Part shown: positions 20,186 through 29,323 of the stretch, piece after piece
Position numbering within the stretch: the stretch's first letter is position 1
Layout: the number at the start of each line of letters is the position of its first letter
From: Lachnospiraceae bacterium
GTDB taxonomy: Bacteria; Bacillota; Clostridia; Lachnospirales; Lachnospiraceae
Direction of reading: 5' to 3'
DNA length: 64,000 bases
Assembly: GCA_024697065.1 (NCBI GenBank)
Contig: JAILGE010000030.1
Location: 43,972 to 107,971 of the forward strand
The notes under the pieces: model-generated
The model's database searches: none
What the model saw: only the letters and a program-made list of their open reading frames with translations
What the model was told of the DNA's origin: nothing
Position numbers and translations under genes: made by a program

Positions 20186-21055
20186 ATGTTCAGAATAGTT
20201 ACCGACAACGGGTCGGATATACCTGCGGAATACAGTGAAAAACACGGGATCGAGACACTTAATCTTGCAACTATCATAGACGGAGTGACATATAATCACG
20301 GTGTTGAGATCAGTGCAGAGGAATTCTACAGGAAACTTTCCGAGGGAGCAAAGCCTACCACATCTCAGGTCAACCCTGCGGAAGCCAGGGAATATTTTGA
20401 AAAGAAAGCGGATAATGAGAAAGAGATTCTCTACATTGGTATTTCATCAGGTCTGTCAGGTACCGTCGGAAGTGTTAAGATCGGTGCAGATGAGGTTATG
20501 GAGAAATATCCTGACTTAAAGATAGAAGTGGTTGATACGCTTACCGGATCATTGGGAGAAGTGCTGGTCATAGATCAGGCGATAAAATTTCGTGAAGAAG
20601 GAAAGAGTCTGGAGGAAACTGCAGGTATACTCAGGGATATGGTTAAAAATGTGTGCCTCGGAGTTACCGTTGATAATCTGATGGATCTCTGGAGAGGCGG
20701 TAGAGTCAGCAAGTCCAGTGCATTCCTTGGAACGCTTGCTTCGATCAAGCCTTTCATAATAGTAGATAATGAAGGCAAGCTGGAGGTGGTATCCAAGCTT
20801 CGTGGGAGAAAAAAGGCCCTTGAGCACCTGCTTGATTATATGGAAGATCATATGGGATCAAAGCGTGCAATGAATGAGAAATTCATGGCAGTGGGACACG
20901 GGAATTGTATTGAAGATGCCGAATATGTTAAGAAGCGTATTGAAGAGAGATTTGGATTCAGGAATATTATGATCAATAATATGGGCCCCGTGATCGGAAC
21001 GCATACGGGTCCGACTATAGTAATAGTTTGTTTTTACGGTGATTCCAGAGAATGA
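20186..21055 (+). CDS. DegV-family fatty-acid-binding protein
   Basis: The 289-residue protein has the DegV/FakB layout: the start FRIVTDNGSDIPAEY, the KPTTSQVNPAEAREYF block that binds the fatty-acid carboxylate, GISSGLSGTVGS, VDTLTGSLGEVLV and a C-terminal GPVIGTHTGPTIV. Members bind fatty acids and may present them to the FakA kinase; no fakA lies in this window. A clear GGAGG is 9 bp before the ATG at 20186. It is monocistronic between two hairpins. Confidence 0.93.
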   Translation: MFRIVTDNGSDIPAEYSEKHGIETLNLATIIDGVTYNHGVEISAEEFYRKLSEGAKPTTSQVNPAEAREYFEKKADNEKEILYIGISSGLSGTVGSVKIGADEVMEKYPDLKIEVVDTLTGSLGEVLVIDQAIKFREEGKSLEETAGILRDMVKNVCLGVTVDNLMDLWRGGRVSKSSAFLGTLASIKPFIIVDNEGKLEVVSKLRGRKKALEHLLDYMEDHMGSKRAMNEKFMAVGHGNCIEDAEYVKKRIEERFGFRNIMINNMGPVIGTHTGPTIVIVCFYGDSRE

Positions 21056-21086
21056 TTTAGCCAAAGTGCTTCGGTATGGAAGAGTA

Positions 21087-21122
21087 TAAAAAAAGGAAGG
21101 GCTGGAGCCCTTCTTTTTTTTT
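21087..21122 (+). terminator. Terminator after the DegV gene
   Basis: GAAGGGCT (21096-21103) and AGCCCTTC (21106-21113) form a tight stem flanked by an A-run and a nine-base T-run. It can work in both orientations. Confidence 0.92.
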
Positions 21123-21149
21123 ATACTTTGTAATGATAAGATAGTCCTT

Positions 21150-22169
21150 ATGAAAAAGAAGATTAGCAGATATCGTACACTTATTATATTCGGTATAGTT
21201 TTCACAATTTTGCTCAGTGGGATCTTTTATTGGGTTTACAGAGGTATACTGAAGAATGCCGGACTTCTGGAGGGAAAGGAAGAAACGGTTATTTTTGATA
21301 AGCATTATGTGATGATAGTTGATGGCTCCTATGCCGACTATTGGAATGATGTTTATACCGTTGCATCGGAAGCGGCGGCGGAAAATAATGCATATATAGA
21401 ACTCAAGATGCGTGATATGGACAGCGACTACACCATGTCGGATCTTATGAATAAGAGTATTTACAGTAAGGTAGACGGTATAATCCTGCAGTATACGGGA
21501 GAAAGTGGTCTTGATACGAAGATCGATGAGGCTGCAAAGGAGGGAATCCCCGTAGTAACTCTCCTTAATGATGCTCCTGAAACAGGCAGGATATCTTATG
21601 TTGGGATCAATGCCTATTCTCTCGGCCAGATCTATTCGGATTTCTTTGCCGGCATTTTTACCGGAGATGACAGGTCGGACAATATTGTTTTTTTTATAAC
21701 GGATTCAGATCCTTCGAGAAACCAGCAGCAGATCTTTAATCAGGCAAGAGCCGGTATATTAAGCCGTGTTCCTGCAGGAGGACATATCAGTATTTCATCT
21801 GTGGAAGTACCGGCAGATCAATTATTCAGTGCAAGTGAAGTGATAAGGAGCAATTTCAAATATTCCGAGAAGTGTCCTGATTATGTGGTTTGTTTCGATA
21901 CCGCAACAACGGATATCGTTTATCAGGCTTTACTTGACTATAATCTCCTGGGTGATGTGAAAGTATTGGGTTATTACACGTCCGATACGATAGTCAAGGG
22001 AATAGAAGATGAAAATGTCATTGCTACGCTCATGCTCGATACCCACGATATGGGGAGGTATGCGGTTGAGGCTCTGGTGGATTACGGAACCGACGGATAT
22101 AACAATGCATACTATACCATACCGTCAAAACTTGTGAAAAAGGGGGACACCGGGATTGCGCAAGAGTGA
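21150..22169 (+). CDS. Membrane-anchored sugar-binding sensor protein (XylFII-like)
   Basis: The 339-residue protein begins with basic residues and one membrane helix (about 11-31) without a lipobox cysteine, then a periplasmic-binding-protein fold of the LacI/ribose type: VMIVDGSYADYWNDVY, VDGIILQY, IPVVTLLNDAP, YVGINAYSLGQIY, VLGYYTSD. It overlaps a LytS-like kinase by 14 bp. In Clostridium a similarly anchored binding protein (XylFII) senses xylose for a LytS/YesN pair. By analogy this is probably the ligand sensor of the downstream kinase. The ligand cannot be read from the sequence. Confidence 0.82.
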   Translation: MKKKISRYRTLIIFGIVFTILLSGIFYWVYRGILKNAGLLEGKEETVIFDKHYVMIVDGSYADYWNDVYTVASEAAAENNAYIELKMRDMDSDYTMSDLMNKSIYSKVDGIILQYTGESGLDTKIDEAAKEGIPVVTLLNDAPETGRISYVGINAYSLGQIYSDFFAGIFTGDDRSDNIVFFITDSDPSRNQQQIFNQARAGILSRVPAGGHISISSVEVPADQLFSASEVIRSNFKYSEKCPDYVVCFDTATTDIVYQALLDYNLLGDVKVLGYYTSDTIVKGIEDENVIATLMLDTHDMGRYAVEALVDYGTDGYNNAYYTIPSKLVKKGDTGIAQE

Positions 22170-23598
22170 CGGTTCCATAAAGAAAAAGCTTACGTTCATA
22201 ATGCTCTATATGATAGTGCTGATCTTTTTCAGCAATATCATTATGTTCGGACTGGTCAATAATCTCACGAGACAGCTGGATTCGGTCTATTCCAGTAACG
22301 TAGACCTTAATGAATTACAGGAGCAGCTTAATGCCCTTCAGAAAAATCTGTATAACTATCTGAAGGTAAGAGATTACGATTCACTGCAGGAATATTACAG
22401 GATCCAGCAGGATCTTAACGCCAGACTCTTTGAGATGAACGGTGATGTAACGGGTAATAAATCGGATATCCTGGAGAAGAATATAAAAAATATGACCTAC
22501 CGCTTTATAAAGAAAGCGGATGATTCCATTGCTGCCAAAAGAGGCATGCAGATAGAAGACTACAAAACAAACTATGAAGAGGCGATGGAAATCTACGGCT
22601 ATATCAACTCGGATATCGCGACACTTAACGAAACGCTTCTCAAGAATAATGCAGCAAGTTACCGGTCTTTACAAAGTGCTTTGGGAATACTGGAAATAGC
22701 GGTGATCGGTGTCCTGGCCATAATAATGATATTCGGACTCTATGTGATGACAAAGATGACCAATGATATAGTTGCTCCGCTCACACTGCTGTCTAAAAAG
22801 GCAGAACTGGTAGGTGAAGGTGATTTTAACCAGAAGGTGGAAATAGAGAGCGGAGACGATGAGATCGGAATCGTTACAGGTGCATTTAACGGAATGGTGG
22901 ATTCTCTTAATGAATACATGCTCCGAGTGAAAGAGAGCGCCGACAAGGAACTGATAATGGAAAATCATCTGAAGGAAGCAAGACTTAGATTTTTGCAGGC
23001 TCAGATCAATCCCCATTTCCTGTTTAATTCTCTTAATGCAGGTGTACAGCTTGCCGAAATGGAAAATGATGAGAAGACATCTGTCTTCTTAAACCGCATG
23101 GCTGATTTTTTCAGATATAATGTTAAGAAAACCACGGAGGATGCTACTCTTGAAGAGGAAGTAAAGCTTGTAGATGATTATATTTATATACAGAATGTCA
23201 GATTTGCCGGAGACATTGTATTCATAAAGGATATAGACGAGAGTGTGCTTGGTTACAGGATACCAAGCATGATACTCGAACCGCTGGTGGAGAATTCGCT
23301 TCAGCATGGTATCAGAGATGACCTTTCAAGCGGACATATAAAGCTTGAGATAAGGGATAAAAAAACATATATATACATATCAGTTTCCGATAACGGAAAG
23401 GGGATCGATGAAGAAACGAAAAAGAAGATCCTTGGAAGCGGTAAGATAGAACATGATGATGATTCTACAGGAATAGGAATGGATAATGTGTTCTCGAGAC
23501 TGGACTTCTATTTCGGAGACAATGCTTCCTATAATATAAAAAGCGGAAGCGAAGGAAAGGGAACGGAGATAATACTGAAGATACCGAAGAAGGAATGA
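22156..23598 (+). CDS. Sensor histidine kinase, LytS/YesM type
   Basis: This 480-residue kinase starts at TTG 22156 behind AAGGGGG, inside the end of the binding-protein gene. Layout: membrane helix (about 12-32), short helical extracellular domain, second helix (about 175-195), HAMP domain (about 195-250), then a His_kinase domain with the phosphoacceptor in AQINPHFLFNSLNAG (histidine near 286) and an ATP-binding domain with LEPLVENSLQHG, VSDNGKG and GTGI-like blocks. It should phosphorylate the next gene product. The small extracellular domain is unlikely to bind sugar itself, which fits signalling through the anchored binding protein. Confidence 0.95.
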   Translation: MRKSDGSIKKKLTFIMLYMIVLIFFSNIIMFGLVNNLTRQLDSVYSSNVDLNELQEQLNALQKNLYNYLKVRDYDSLQEYYRIQQDLNARLFEMNGDVTGNKSDILEKNIKNMTYRFIKKADDSIAAKRGMQIEDYKTNYEEAMEIYGYINSDIATLNETLLKNNAASYRSLQSALGILEIAVIGVLAIIMIFGLYVMTKMTNDIVAPLTLLSKKAELVGEGDFNQKVEIESGDDEIGIVTGAFNGMVDSLNEYMLRVKESADKELIMENHLKEARLRFLQAQINPHFLFNSLNAGVQLAEMENDEKTSVFLNRMADFFRYNVKKTTEDATLEEEVKLVDDYIYIQNVRFAGDIVFIKDIDESVLGYRIPSMILEPLVENSLQHGIRDDLSSGHIKLEIRDKKTYIYISVSDNGKGIDEETKKKILGSGKIEHDDDSTGIGMDNVFSRLDFYFGDNASYNIKSGSEGKGTEIILKIPKKE

Positions 23599-23613
23599 TA
23601 TTGGGGTGTATAA

Positions 23614-25203
23614 ATGTTCAGAATTTTGATTGCGGATGATGAAGGTATAATGCGTGAGTCCATCAGGAATACGATCGAGTCCAATTTCGGAAGCGAGACG
23701 GAGATCGTTACCGTAAAGACCGGACGTGAAGTGGTGGAGCAGGCAGAAAGTTTCAGGCCGGATATTGCATTTGTTGATATCCAGATGTCGGGATTATCAG
23801 GTATCCAGGCTATCAAAGAGATAAAGAAGTTCAATTCATCCATAGTCTTTGTCGTGATCACGGCATATGATAATTTTTCCTATGCAAAAGAATCCGTCAA
23901 TCTCGGAGTTATGGAATATATCCTGAAGCCCGTAAACAAGCAGAAGATAATAGATGTCTGCATCAGGGCAAAAAAAAGGACCGAGGAATTAAGACAGAAG
24001 AGAAGTGATGATCTCAGGATAAAGGAAAAGTTAGAGATCGTCATCCCTATGCTGGAAACGGCATTTATAAACAATATGCTTCAGGAGTCCGGGGGTGACA
24101 GAAACCGTAATTATCTTAATATTCTTGATATCGATGAAGAGAACGGATACGTTATAGTATTTGAGTATGGGGATGATTTCAAAGACGGTAACTTCACAAA
24201 TGCCGTCGGCTCCAATGTAAAAATGAATAATTATTACAAACTCTTCAAGGAGACTCTGGCAGGATTCTTTGAATGTGTGACCGGCCCTGTAATGGGTAAC
24301 AGGCTAATCGCTTATGTTCCCACTGCAATGGAGAAGATCAGTTATGAAGCACGTAATGAGATCATAAGCAGGGGAAGATCCTTTGTTCACAAGATCGAAG
24401 AAGAACTGGACATGAAGTTTCGTGCGGGAATAGGCGGTGTTAAAAACATCGATATGATCTATGAATCCTATACCGATGCTCTGAAATGTCTGATGGAAAG
24501 CGACAAGCACATAGTGCATGTTATGGACCTCAGTGCTTCGGAGGATAAGAGTTCAACCCAAAAAGATCTCAGGGATATCGAAAGCAGATATCTCGCAAAA
24601 GCCATGAAGGGAGATACGGACGGAGCGCTTTCCGTATTGAGCGGAATGTTTGATATGTTCGGTAAAGACGATGATATATCGGAAGCAAGGATTTCCGTAC
24701 TCGAGCTCATGCTTTCTCTTGAGAAAAAAGCCGGGGACGAGAATCTGGTGGCTTATGATATCAGAAGACATGAAAGCTATATGAAAGGCGCCATGAAGAT
24801 AGACAGCATTGCAGAGCTTAAGATGTGGGCTGAAAACATAACTACCAATGTCTGTGCGGAGATACTTTTGTCCAGAAATACGAAAGTCCACGGTGTTGTG
24901 GGCAAGGCGACGGAATATATCAAGGAACATTATGCCGATGATCTCAGTCTGGATGATGTTGCCAGACAGGTTGATATCAGTCCCTATTATTTCAGTAAGC
25001 TTTTCAAACAGGAGACGGGAGATAATTTCATCGAATTTCTGACAGGAGTCCGTATCGGCAAAGCAAAGGAGTATCTTTCCGGAGACAAGTACAGCATAAA
25101 GGAGATCTGCTCCATGTGCGGGTATACCGATCCGAATTATTTCAGCAGAACATTTAAAAAGTATGAAGGGGTCACGCCCACGGAATTCCGTGAGAAAGGG
25201 TAG
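23614..25203 (+). CDS. AraC-type response regulator, YesN type
   Basis: The 529-residue regulator has an N-terminal receiver domain with the acidic pair near 9-10 (IADDEGIMRES) and phosphoacceptor aspartate at about 55 in IAFVDIQMSG, then a long middle region (about 130-400), then two AraC helix-turn-helices (DLSLDDVARQVDISPYYFSK and YSIKEICSMCGYTDPNYFSR; about 430-529). It lies 15 bp after the kinase gene. Its likely target is the transporter promoter near 26.3 kb, where three phased repeats occur. Confidence 0.95.
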   Translation: MFRILIADDEGIMRESIRNTIESNFGSETEIVTVKTGREVVEQAESFRPDIAFVDIQMSGLSGIQAIKEIKKFNSSIVFVVITAYDNFSYAKESVNLGVMEYILKPVNKQKIIDVCIRAKKRTEELRQKRSDDLRIKEKLEIVIPMLETAFINNMLQESGGDRNRNYLNILDIDEENGYVIVFEYGDDFKDGNFTNAVGSNVKMNNYYKLFKETLAGFFECVTGPVMGNRLIAYVPTAMEKISYEARNEIISRGRSFVHKIEEELDMKFRAGIGGVKNIDMIYESYTDALKCLMESDKHIVHVMDLSASEDKSSTQKDLRDIESRYLAKAMKGDTDGALSVLSGMFDMFGKDDDISEARISVLELMLSLEKKAGDENLVAYDIRRHESYMKGAMKIDSIAELKMWAENITTNVCAEILLSRNTKVHGVVGKATEYIKEHYADDLSLDDVARQVDISPYYFSKLFKQETGDNFIEFLTGVRIGKAKEYLSGDKYSIKEICSMCGYTDPNYFSRTFKKYEGVTPTEFREKG

Positions 25204-25209
25204 AGCTGT

Positions 25210-26241
25210 ATGAAGCTTAAGGGGTTGGCAATAGTTTCTGTCATTATGATCAGCTTGCTGGCCGGAGGCTGCACTGACGCAAAGAGCAGCGGTGGTAAGA
25301 AAGAAAAAAAGGACGATGACCGGATCCAGATAGGGATGAGCTTCGATTCCTTCGTTATAGAGAGATGGATCACGGACAGAAATGTATTTGTTTCCACTGC
25401 GGAAGAAGCCGGTGCGGTGGTAAATGTTCAAAGTGCCAACGGTGATGTCGCAACTCAGATCGACCAGATAAGATATCTGATAGATCAGGAAGTGGATGTT
25501 ATAGTTGTTGTTCCCATCGACTGCAGTTCTCTGTCTGATGTTTTGCTTGAGGCAAAGGAAAAGGGGATCAAAGTCATTTCCTACGACCGACTGGCTCTTG
25601 ATTCCAACGTGGATCTCTATGTTTCTTTCGATAATGAAGAGGTGGGACGTCTGATGGGAGAAGCCATCAAGGATAAGCTTGGACCTGACGGCGGAGGGAT
25701 ATACATGATCTGCGGTCCTGATACGGATGCAAACGCGGTATCTGTGGAAAAGGGATTTTCCAAAGCAATGGAAAACAGCAATATTACGGTCTTATATAAG
25801 ACCAGATGTGAGAACTGGAATGCCATGGAAGGTTACGAAGCTGTAAAGACCGCACTTGAAAACTATCCGGAAGTTGATGCGATCATGTGCGGCAATGATG
25901 ATATTGCCACACAGGTTTTTATGGATCTGTCGGAGAACCGGCTGGCAGGGAAGGTGCTGCTTACCGGACAGGATTGCGATCTGATGGCGTGTCAGAGGAT
26001 AGTGCAGGGAACACAGCTTGTTTCTATATATAAGTCTTTTGAAACAGAGGCCAAGGCTGCGGCCGAAAATGCCATCAAACTGGCCAAGGGTGAAGATATC
26101 AATGTGGAAAATGAGATTTTTGACGGAAAGTATGTCGTAAAATACCTTGAGCTGGATCCTCTTGCGGTCACGGCGGAGAATATAGACACTGTAATAGTCG
26201 ATGGTGGTGTTCATACGGAAGAAGAGGTATATTCCCGATAG
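25210..26241 (+). CDS. Sugar ABC transporter substrate-binding lipoprotein
   Basis: The 343-residue protein has a lipobox LLAGGC with C21 as the lipidated cysteine, then a type I periplasmic binding fold: IQIGMSFDSFVIERW, IDQIRYLIDQEVDVIVVVPID, VISYDRLAL, YVSFDNEEVG, LTGQDCDLMACQRI. It resembles XylF/ChvE proteins but is shorter than the ChvE-like protein downstream. It starts 6 bp after the regulator gene, which makes it the fourth gene of the sensing operon, and has no dedicated transporter. It could deliver sugar to the 27.7-30.5 kb transporter or act as a second input to the sensor. Confidence 0.88.
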   Translation: MKLKGLAIVSVIMISLLAGGCTDAKSSGGKKEKKDDDRIQIGMSFDSFVIERWITDRNVFVSTAEEAGAVVNVQSANGDVATQIDQIRYLIDQEVDVIVVVPIDCSSLSDVLLEAKEKGIKVISYDRLALDSNVDLYVSFDNEEVGRLMGEAIKDKLGPDGGGIYMICGPDTDANAVSVEKGFSKAMENSNITVLYKTRCENWNAMEGYEAVKTALENYPEVDAIMCGNDDIATQVFMDLSENRLAGKVLLTGQDCDLMACQRIVQGTQLVSIYKSFETEAKAAAENAIKLAKGEDINVENEIFDGKYVVKYLELDPLAVTAENIDTVIVDGGVHTEEEVYSR

Positions 26242-26269
26242 GAAAAAAACCGAATAGCACAAATCCGAT

Positions 26270-26305
26270 ACAGAGATAGCATTTTTTTGCTGTCTCTGTT
26301 TTTTT
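26270..26305 (+). terminator. Terminator of the sensor operon
   Basis: ACAGAGATAGCA (26270-26281) pairs over 12 bp with TGCTGTCTCTGT (26288-26299), one G-U pair, loop of T, followed by a T-run. Confidence 0.93.
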
Positions 26306-26313
26306 ATGTTCAT

Positions 26314-26366
26314 ATTTGTTCACAATTTGTCAATAATTTGCTAAATAATCGCAATACATTTAAAAA
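26314..26366 (+). promoter_or_regulatory. Phased ATTTG repeats and probable promoter of the transporter operon
   Basis: ATTTGTTCA (26314), ATTTGTCAA (26325) and ATTTGCTAA (26336) recur at exactly 11-bp intervals, one helical turn. The third can serve as a -35 (TTGCTA 26338-26343), 17 bp from TAAAAA (26361-26366). Direct repeats at a -35 box are how AraC-type activators commonly bind, so I propose this as the target of the upstream response regulator. A small GCAGG/CCTGC hairpin follows in the leader at about 26388-26402. Confidence 0.45.
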
Positions 26367-26446
26367 ACCCGGTGATAATATGAAGTTGCAGGAGAAAACC
26401 TGCTTAGATAAATCTATCATTTTTCTTAAAAGGAGGAAAAGCACAG

Positions 26447-27664
26447 ATGAAGAAAAGACTTATATCCTTAGCTCTTTCAGCAGCACTTGTTGGAACAATG
26501 CTTACAGGATGTACAGGTAATGAAGGCGGACAGAATCCTGCTCCCGTTGACAATGGCGGAGCAGAAGCTACACAGGCTCCCGATGCAGGTGGCGAAACAG
26601 CTACTTCCGCTCCCGTTGCTGAGGGTGGAAAGACCATCGGTATCGCAATGCCTACACAGTCTCTTGAGAGATGGAATCGTGACGGTTCTTACCTTAAGGA
26701 GAAATTCGAAGAGAAAGGCTACACAGTTCAGCTTACATATTCCGACAACAAGATCGATCAGCAGGTTAAGGATATCGAAGGCCTTATCGCTGATAACGTA
26801 GATCTCCTTGTTATCGCTGCTATCGATGGTGAGTCTCTCACACAGGTACTCGGCGATGCTAAGAGCAACAACATCCCTGTTATCTCTTACGACAGACTTA
26901 TCATGGGAACAGATGCAATCAGCTACTACGTATCATTCGATAACTACACCGTTGGTAAGCTTCAGGGCCAGTTCGTAGAGAGCTCACTTGATCTTGCTAA
27001 TGCAGGTGATAAGACTTACAACATCGAGTTCACTGCAGGTGATCCCGCTGATAACAATGCAGGATTCTTCTTCAACGGTGCATACGATGTATTAAAGCCT
27101 TACATCGACAAGGGAACACTTGTTGTACCTTCAGGTCAGACAACTTTCGAGAAGGTTGCTACAGCTCAGTGGGATACAGCAAACGCTATGGAAAGAATGC
27201 AGAACATCCTTGGTTCCTACTACTCAGACGGAACACAGCTTGATGTTGCACTTTGCTCCAACGACTCTACAGCACTTGGTGTTACACAGGCTATCGGAAC
27301 TGACTACGCAGGAAGCAACACAGTTCTTATCACAGGTCAGGACGGTGACGTTGCTAACCTTGCTAACATCGTAGATGGAAAGCAGACAATGACAGTTTAC
27401 AAGGCTGTTGCTAACGAGGCAGTTGCTACTATCGACCTCGGTGTTGCAATCCTTAACGGTGAGACACCTGATGCTTCTCTTATCGACAATGCCGGTTGGA
27501 GCTTCGATTGCGCATATGATACATCTTCATATGACAACGGCACAGGCGTCATCCCTTCATACCTGCTCGTTCCTACAGTTGTAACAAAGGACAACATCCA
27601 GAAGGAACTTGTTGATACCGGATACTACACACTTGATAGCAACGGATATCCTCAGGCAAACTAA
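26447..27664 (+). CDS. ChvE-type multiple-sugar substrate-binding lipoprotein
   Basis: The 405-residue lipoprotein has lipobox LTGC with C22, then a low-complexity linker rich in G, A, P and T (about 25-62) and a type I binding domain: IGIAMPTQSLERWNRDG, IDQQVKDIEGLIADNVDLLV, VISYDRLIMG, YYVSFDNYTVGKLQG, VLITGQDGD. These match ChvE/XylF-type proteins that bind xylose, glucose, galactose or arabinose. Codon use is extremely biased (GCT, ACA, ATC, CTT), like dnaK, which points to very high expression. AAAAGGAGG precedes the ATG. A 15-bp hairpin separates it from the ATPase gene. Confidence 0.93.
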   Translation: MKKRLISLALSAALVGTMLTGCTGNEGGQNPAPVDNGGAEATQAPDAGGETATSAPVAEGGKTIGIAMPTQSLERWNRDGSYLKEKFEEKGYTVQLTYSDNKIDQQVKDIEGLIADNVDLLVIAAIDGESLTQVLGDAKSNNIPVISYDRLIMGTDAISYYVSFDNYTVGKLQGQFVESSLDLANAGDKTYNIEFTAGDPADNNAGFFFNGAYDVLKPYIDKGTLVVPSGQTTFEKVATAQWDTANAMERMQNILGSYYSDGTQLDVALCSNDSTALGVTQAIGTDYAGSNTVLITGQDGDVANLANIVDGKQTMTVYKAVANEAVATIDLGVAILNGETPDASLIDNAGWSFDCAYDTSSYDNGTGVIPSYLLVPTVVTKDNIQKELVDTGYYTLDSNGYPQAN

Positions 27665-27691
27665 TTAGTGTAATAAAGTAAGAAAAACCAA

Positions 27692-27731
27692 ATTATCGGG
27701 TAAGCGATGGATGGCACGCTTACCCGATAAT
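27692..27731 (+). other. Intra-operon hairpin between the binding-protein and ATPase genes
   Basis: ATTATCGGGTAAGCG (27692-27706) and CGCTTACCCGATAAT (27717-27731) form a perfect 15-bp stem with a 10-base loop and no T-run. Such a structure can protect the upstream mRNA and lower expression downstream, giving far more binding protein than transporter. Confidence 0.75.
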
Positions 27732-27766
27732 ATTAAGTAAGAAGTTAGGACTGGAGGGTTATTGCA

Positions 27767-29323
27767 TTGTCAGATTTTATTCTTGAGATGGAGAACATTA
27801 CAAAAGAATATCCCGGAGTCAAGGCTCTGAATAATGTAAATCTTCAGGTTGAACGCGGAGAAATTCATGCGCTGGTCGGGGAGAACGGCGCCGGCAAGAG
27901 TACTCTGATGAATGTTCTGTCAGGAACGATTCCGTTCGGCCAGTATACAGGGGATATAAAGTACAACGGTAGTGTTTGTTCCTTTTCGAATATCAAGGAT
28001 TCCGAAGCTAAAGGAATCGTTATCATTCACCAGGAACTTGCGCTTATACCGGAATTGACTATTGCTGAGAATATGTTCCTCGGCAATGAGAGAAAGAATC
28101 AGTTTGGTAAGATTGATTGGGCAAGGACGTATTCCGAAGCCCAGAAACAGATGGAGAGAGTCGGACTTAAAGAAAAATCCGATGTACTCATCAAGGATAT
28201 AGGAACAGGAAAACAGCAGCTTGTAGAGATCGCTAAAGCTCTTTCCAAGAATGTTAAGCTCCTTATTCTCGACGAGCCCACTTCATCGCTTAATGAAGAA
28301 GATTCCAAGATGCTTCTTGATATGCTTCTTGCATTCAAAGAAGAAGGTCTTACATCCATAATCATTACTCATAAATTAAATGAGGTTGCATACTGCGCCG
28401 ATAACATCACGGTGCTCAGAGACGGATCCACCATCGAGACCATGTCAAATGCCGAGCACAACATCGATGAGGAGAGGATAATCAAAGGAATGGTAGGTCG
28501 TGAGCTTACCAACAGATTCCCTTCCAGAGAGCACAATGTCGGCGAAGAAGTAATCCTCGAAGTTAAGGACTGGACGGTTTACCATCCCGTATACACAGAG
28601 AAGTGCGTAGACAATAAAGTCAGCTTCAAGGTTCATAAGGGCGAGATCGTAGGATTCTCAGGACTGCAAGGAGCCGGAAGAACAGAGCTTGCGATGTCAC
28701 TTTTCGGAAAAAGCTACGGATCTCATATCACCGGTCATGAGTATATCAACGGCAGGGAAGTTCACCTCAAGAACGAGAAGGATGCGATAAAGCACGGACT
28801 TGCTTATGTTACTGAAGACCGTAAGGTGAACGGACTTGTGCTTGAGGATTCCATCGCATGGAATACCACTATGGCCAAGCTTGAGAAGGTAAGCCAAAAC
28901 GGTATCATCAATGTTCAGGAAGAGAACAAGGCTGCTGAGGAATACAAGAAAAAGATGAACACCAAGACACCCAGTGTTCAGCAGGCAGTCGGAAATCTCT
29001 CCGGTGGTAATCAGCAGAAAGTTCTGCTTTCCAAGTGGATGTTTGCTGAGCCGGACGTACTTATTCTCGATGAGCCCACAAGAGGTATCGATGTCGGAGC
29101 CAAGTACGAGATTTACTGCATAATGAATGATATGGTTGCACAGGGTAAGGCGGTAGTTATGGTATCATCCGAACTTCCCGAGCTTCTCGGAATGTGCGAC
29201 AGGATCTATGTTATGAATGAAGGAAGCATGGTGGCTGAATTTGACGCTAAGGAAGCCACACAGGAAAAGATAATGAGCGCCATTCTGTCTACGGACAACA
29301 ATCGGAAGGAGAAAACAGCATGA
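27767..29323 (+). CDS. mmsA: Sugar ABC transporter ATP-binding protein (MmsA/GguA type)
   Basis: This 518-residue protein carries two ATPase domains in tandem, as in RbsA/XylG/MmsA. Domain 1 has [16 protein letters not shown] (Walker A), the linker [14 protein letters not shown] in place of the classical LSGGQ, and [11 protein letters not shown]. Domain 2 has a degenerate Walker A ([10 protein letters not shown]), [15 protein letters not shown] and [11 protein letters not shown]. The PFGQYTGDI insert after the first Walker A is typical of the XylG/MmsA branch. It starts at TTG behind CTGGAGGG and overlaps the permease gene by 4 bp (ATGA). Confidence 0.95.
   Translation: MSDFILEMENITKEYPGVKALNNVNLQVERGEIHALVGENGAGKSTLMNVLSGTIPFGQYTGDIKYNGSVCSFSNIKDSEAKGIVIIHQELALIPELTIAENMFLGNERKNQFGKIDWARTYSEAQKQMERVGLKEKSDVLIKDIGTGKQQLVEIAKALSKNVKLLILDEPTSSLNEEDSKMLLDMLLAFKEEGLTSIIITHKLNEVAYCADNITVLRDGSTIETMSNAEHNIDEERIIKGMVGRELTNRFPSREHNVGEEVILEVKDWTVYHPVYTEKCVDNKVSFKVHKGEIVGFSGLQGAGRTELAMSLFGKSYGSHITGHEYINGREVHLKNEKDAIKHGLAYVTEDRKVNGLVLEDSIAWNTTMAKLEKVSQNGIINVQEENKAAEEYKKKMNTKTPSVQQAVGNLSGGNQQKVLLSKWMFAEPDVLILDEPTRGIDVGAKYEIYCIMNDMVAQGKAVVMVSSELPELLGMCDRIYVMNEGSMVAEFDAKEATQEKIMSAILSTDNNRKEKTA

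Noticed and set aside
24553..25431. Minus-strand frame of 292 codons across the response regulator and lipoprotein genes
   Set aside because: It spans two well-supported plus-strand genes and shows no motif or ribosome site.
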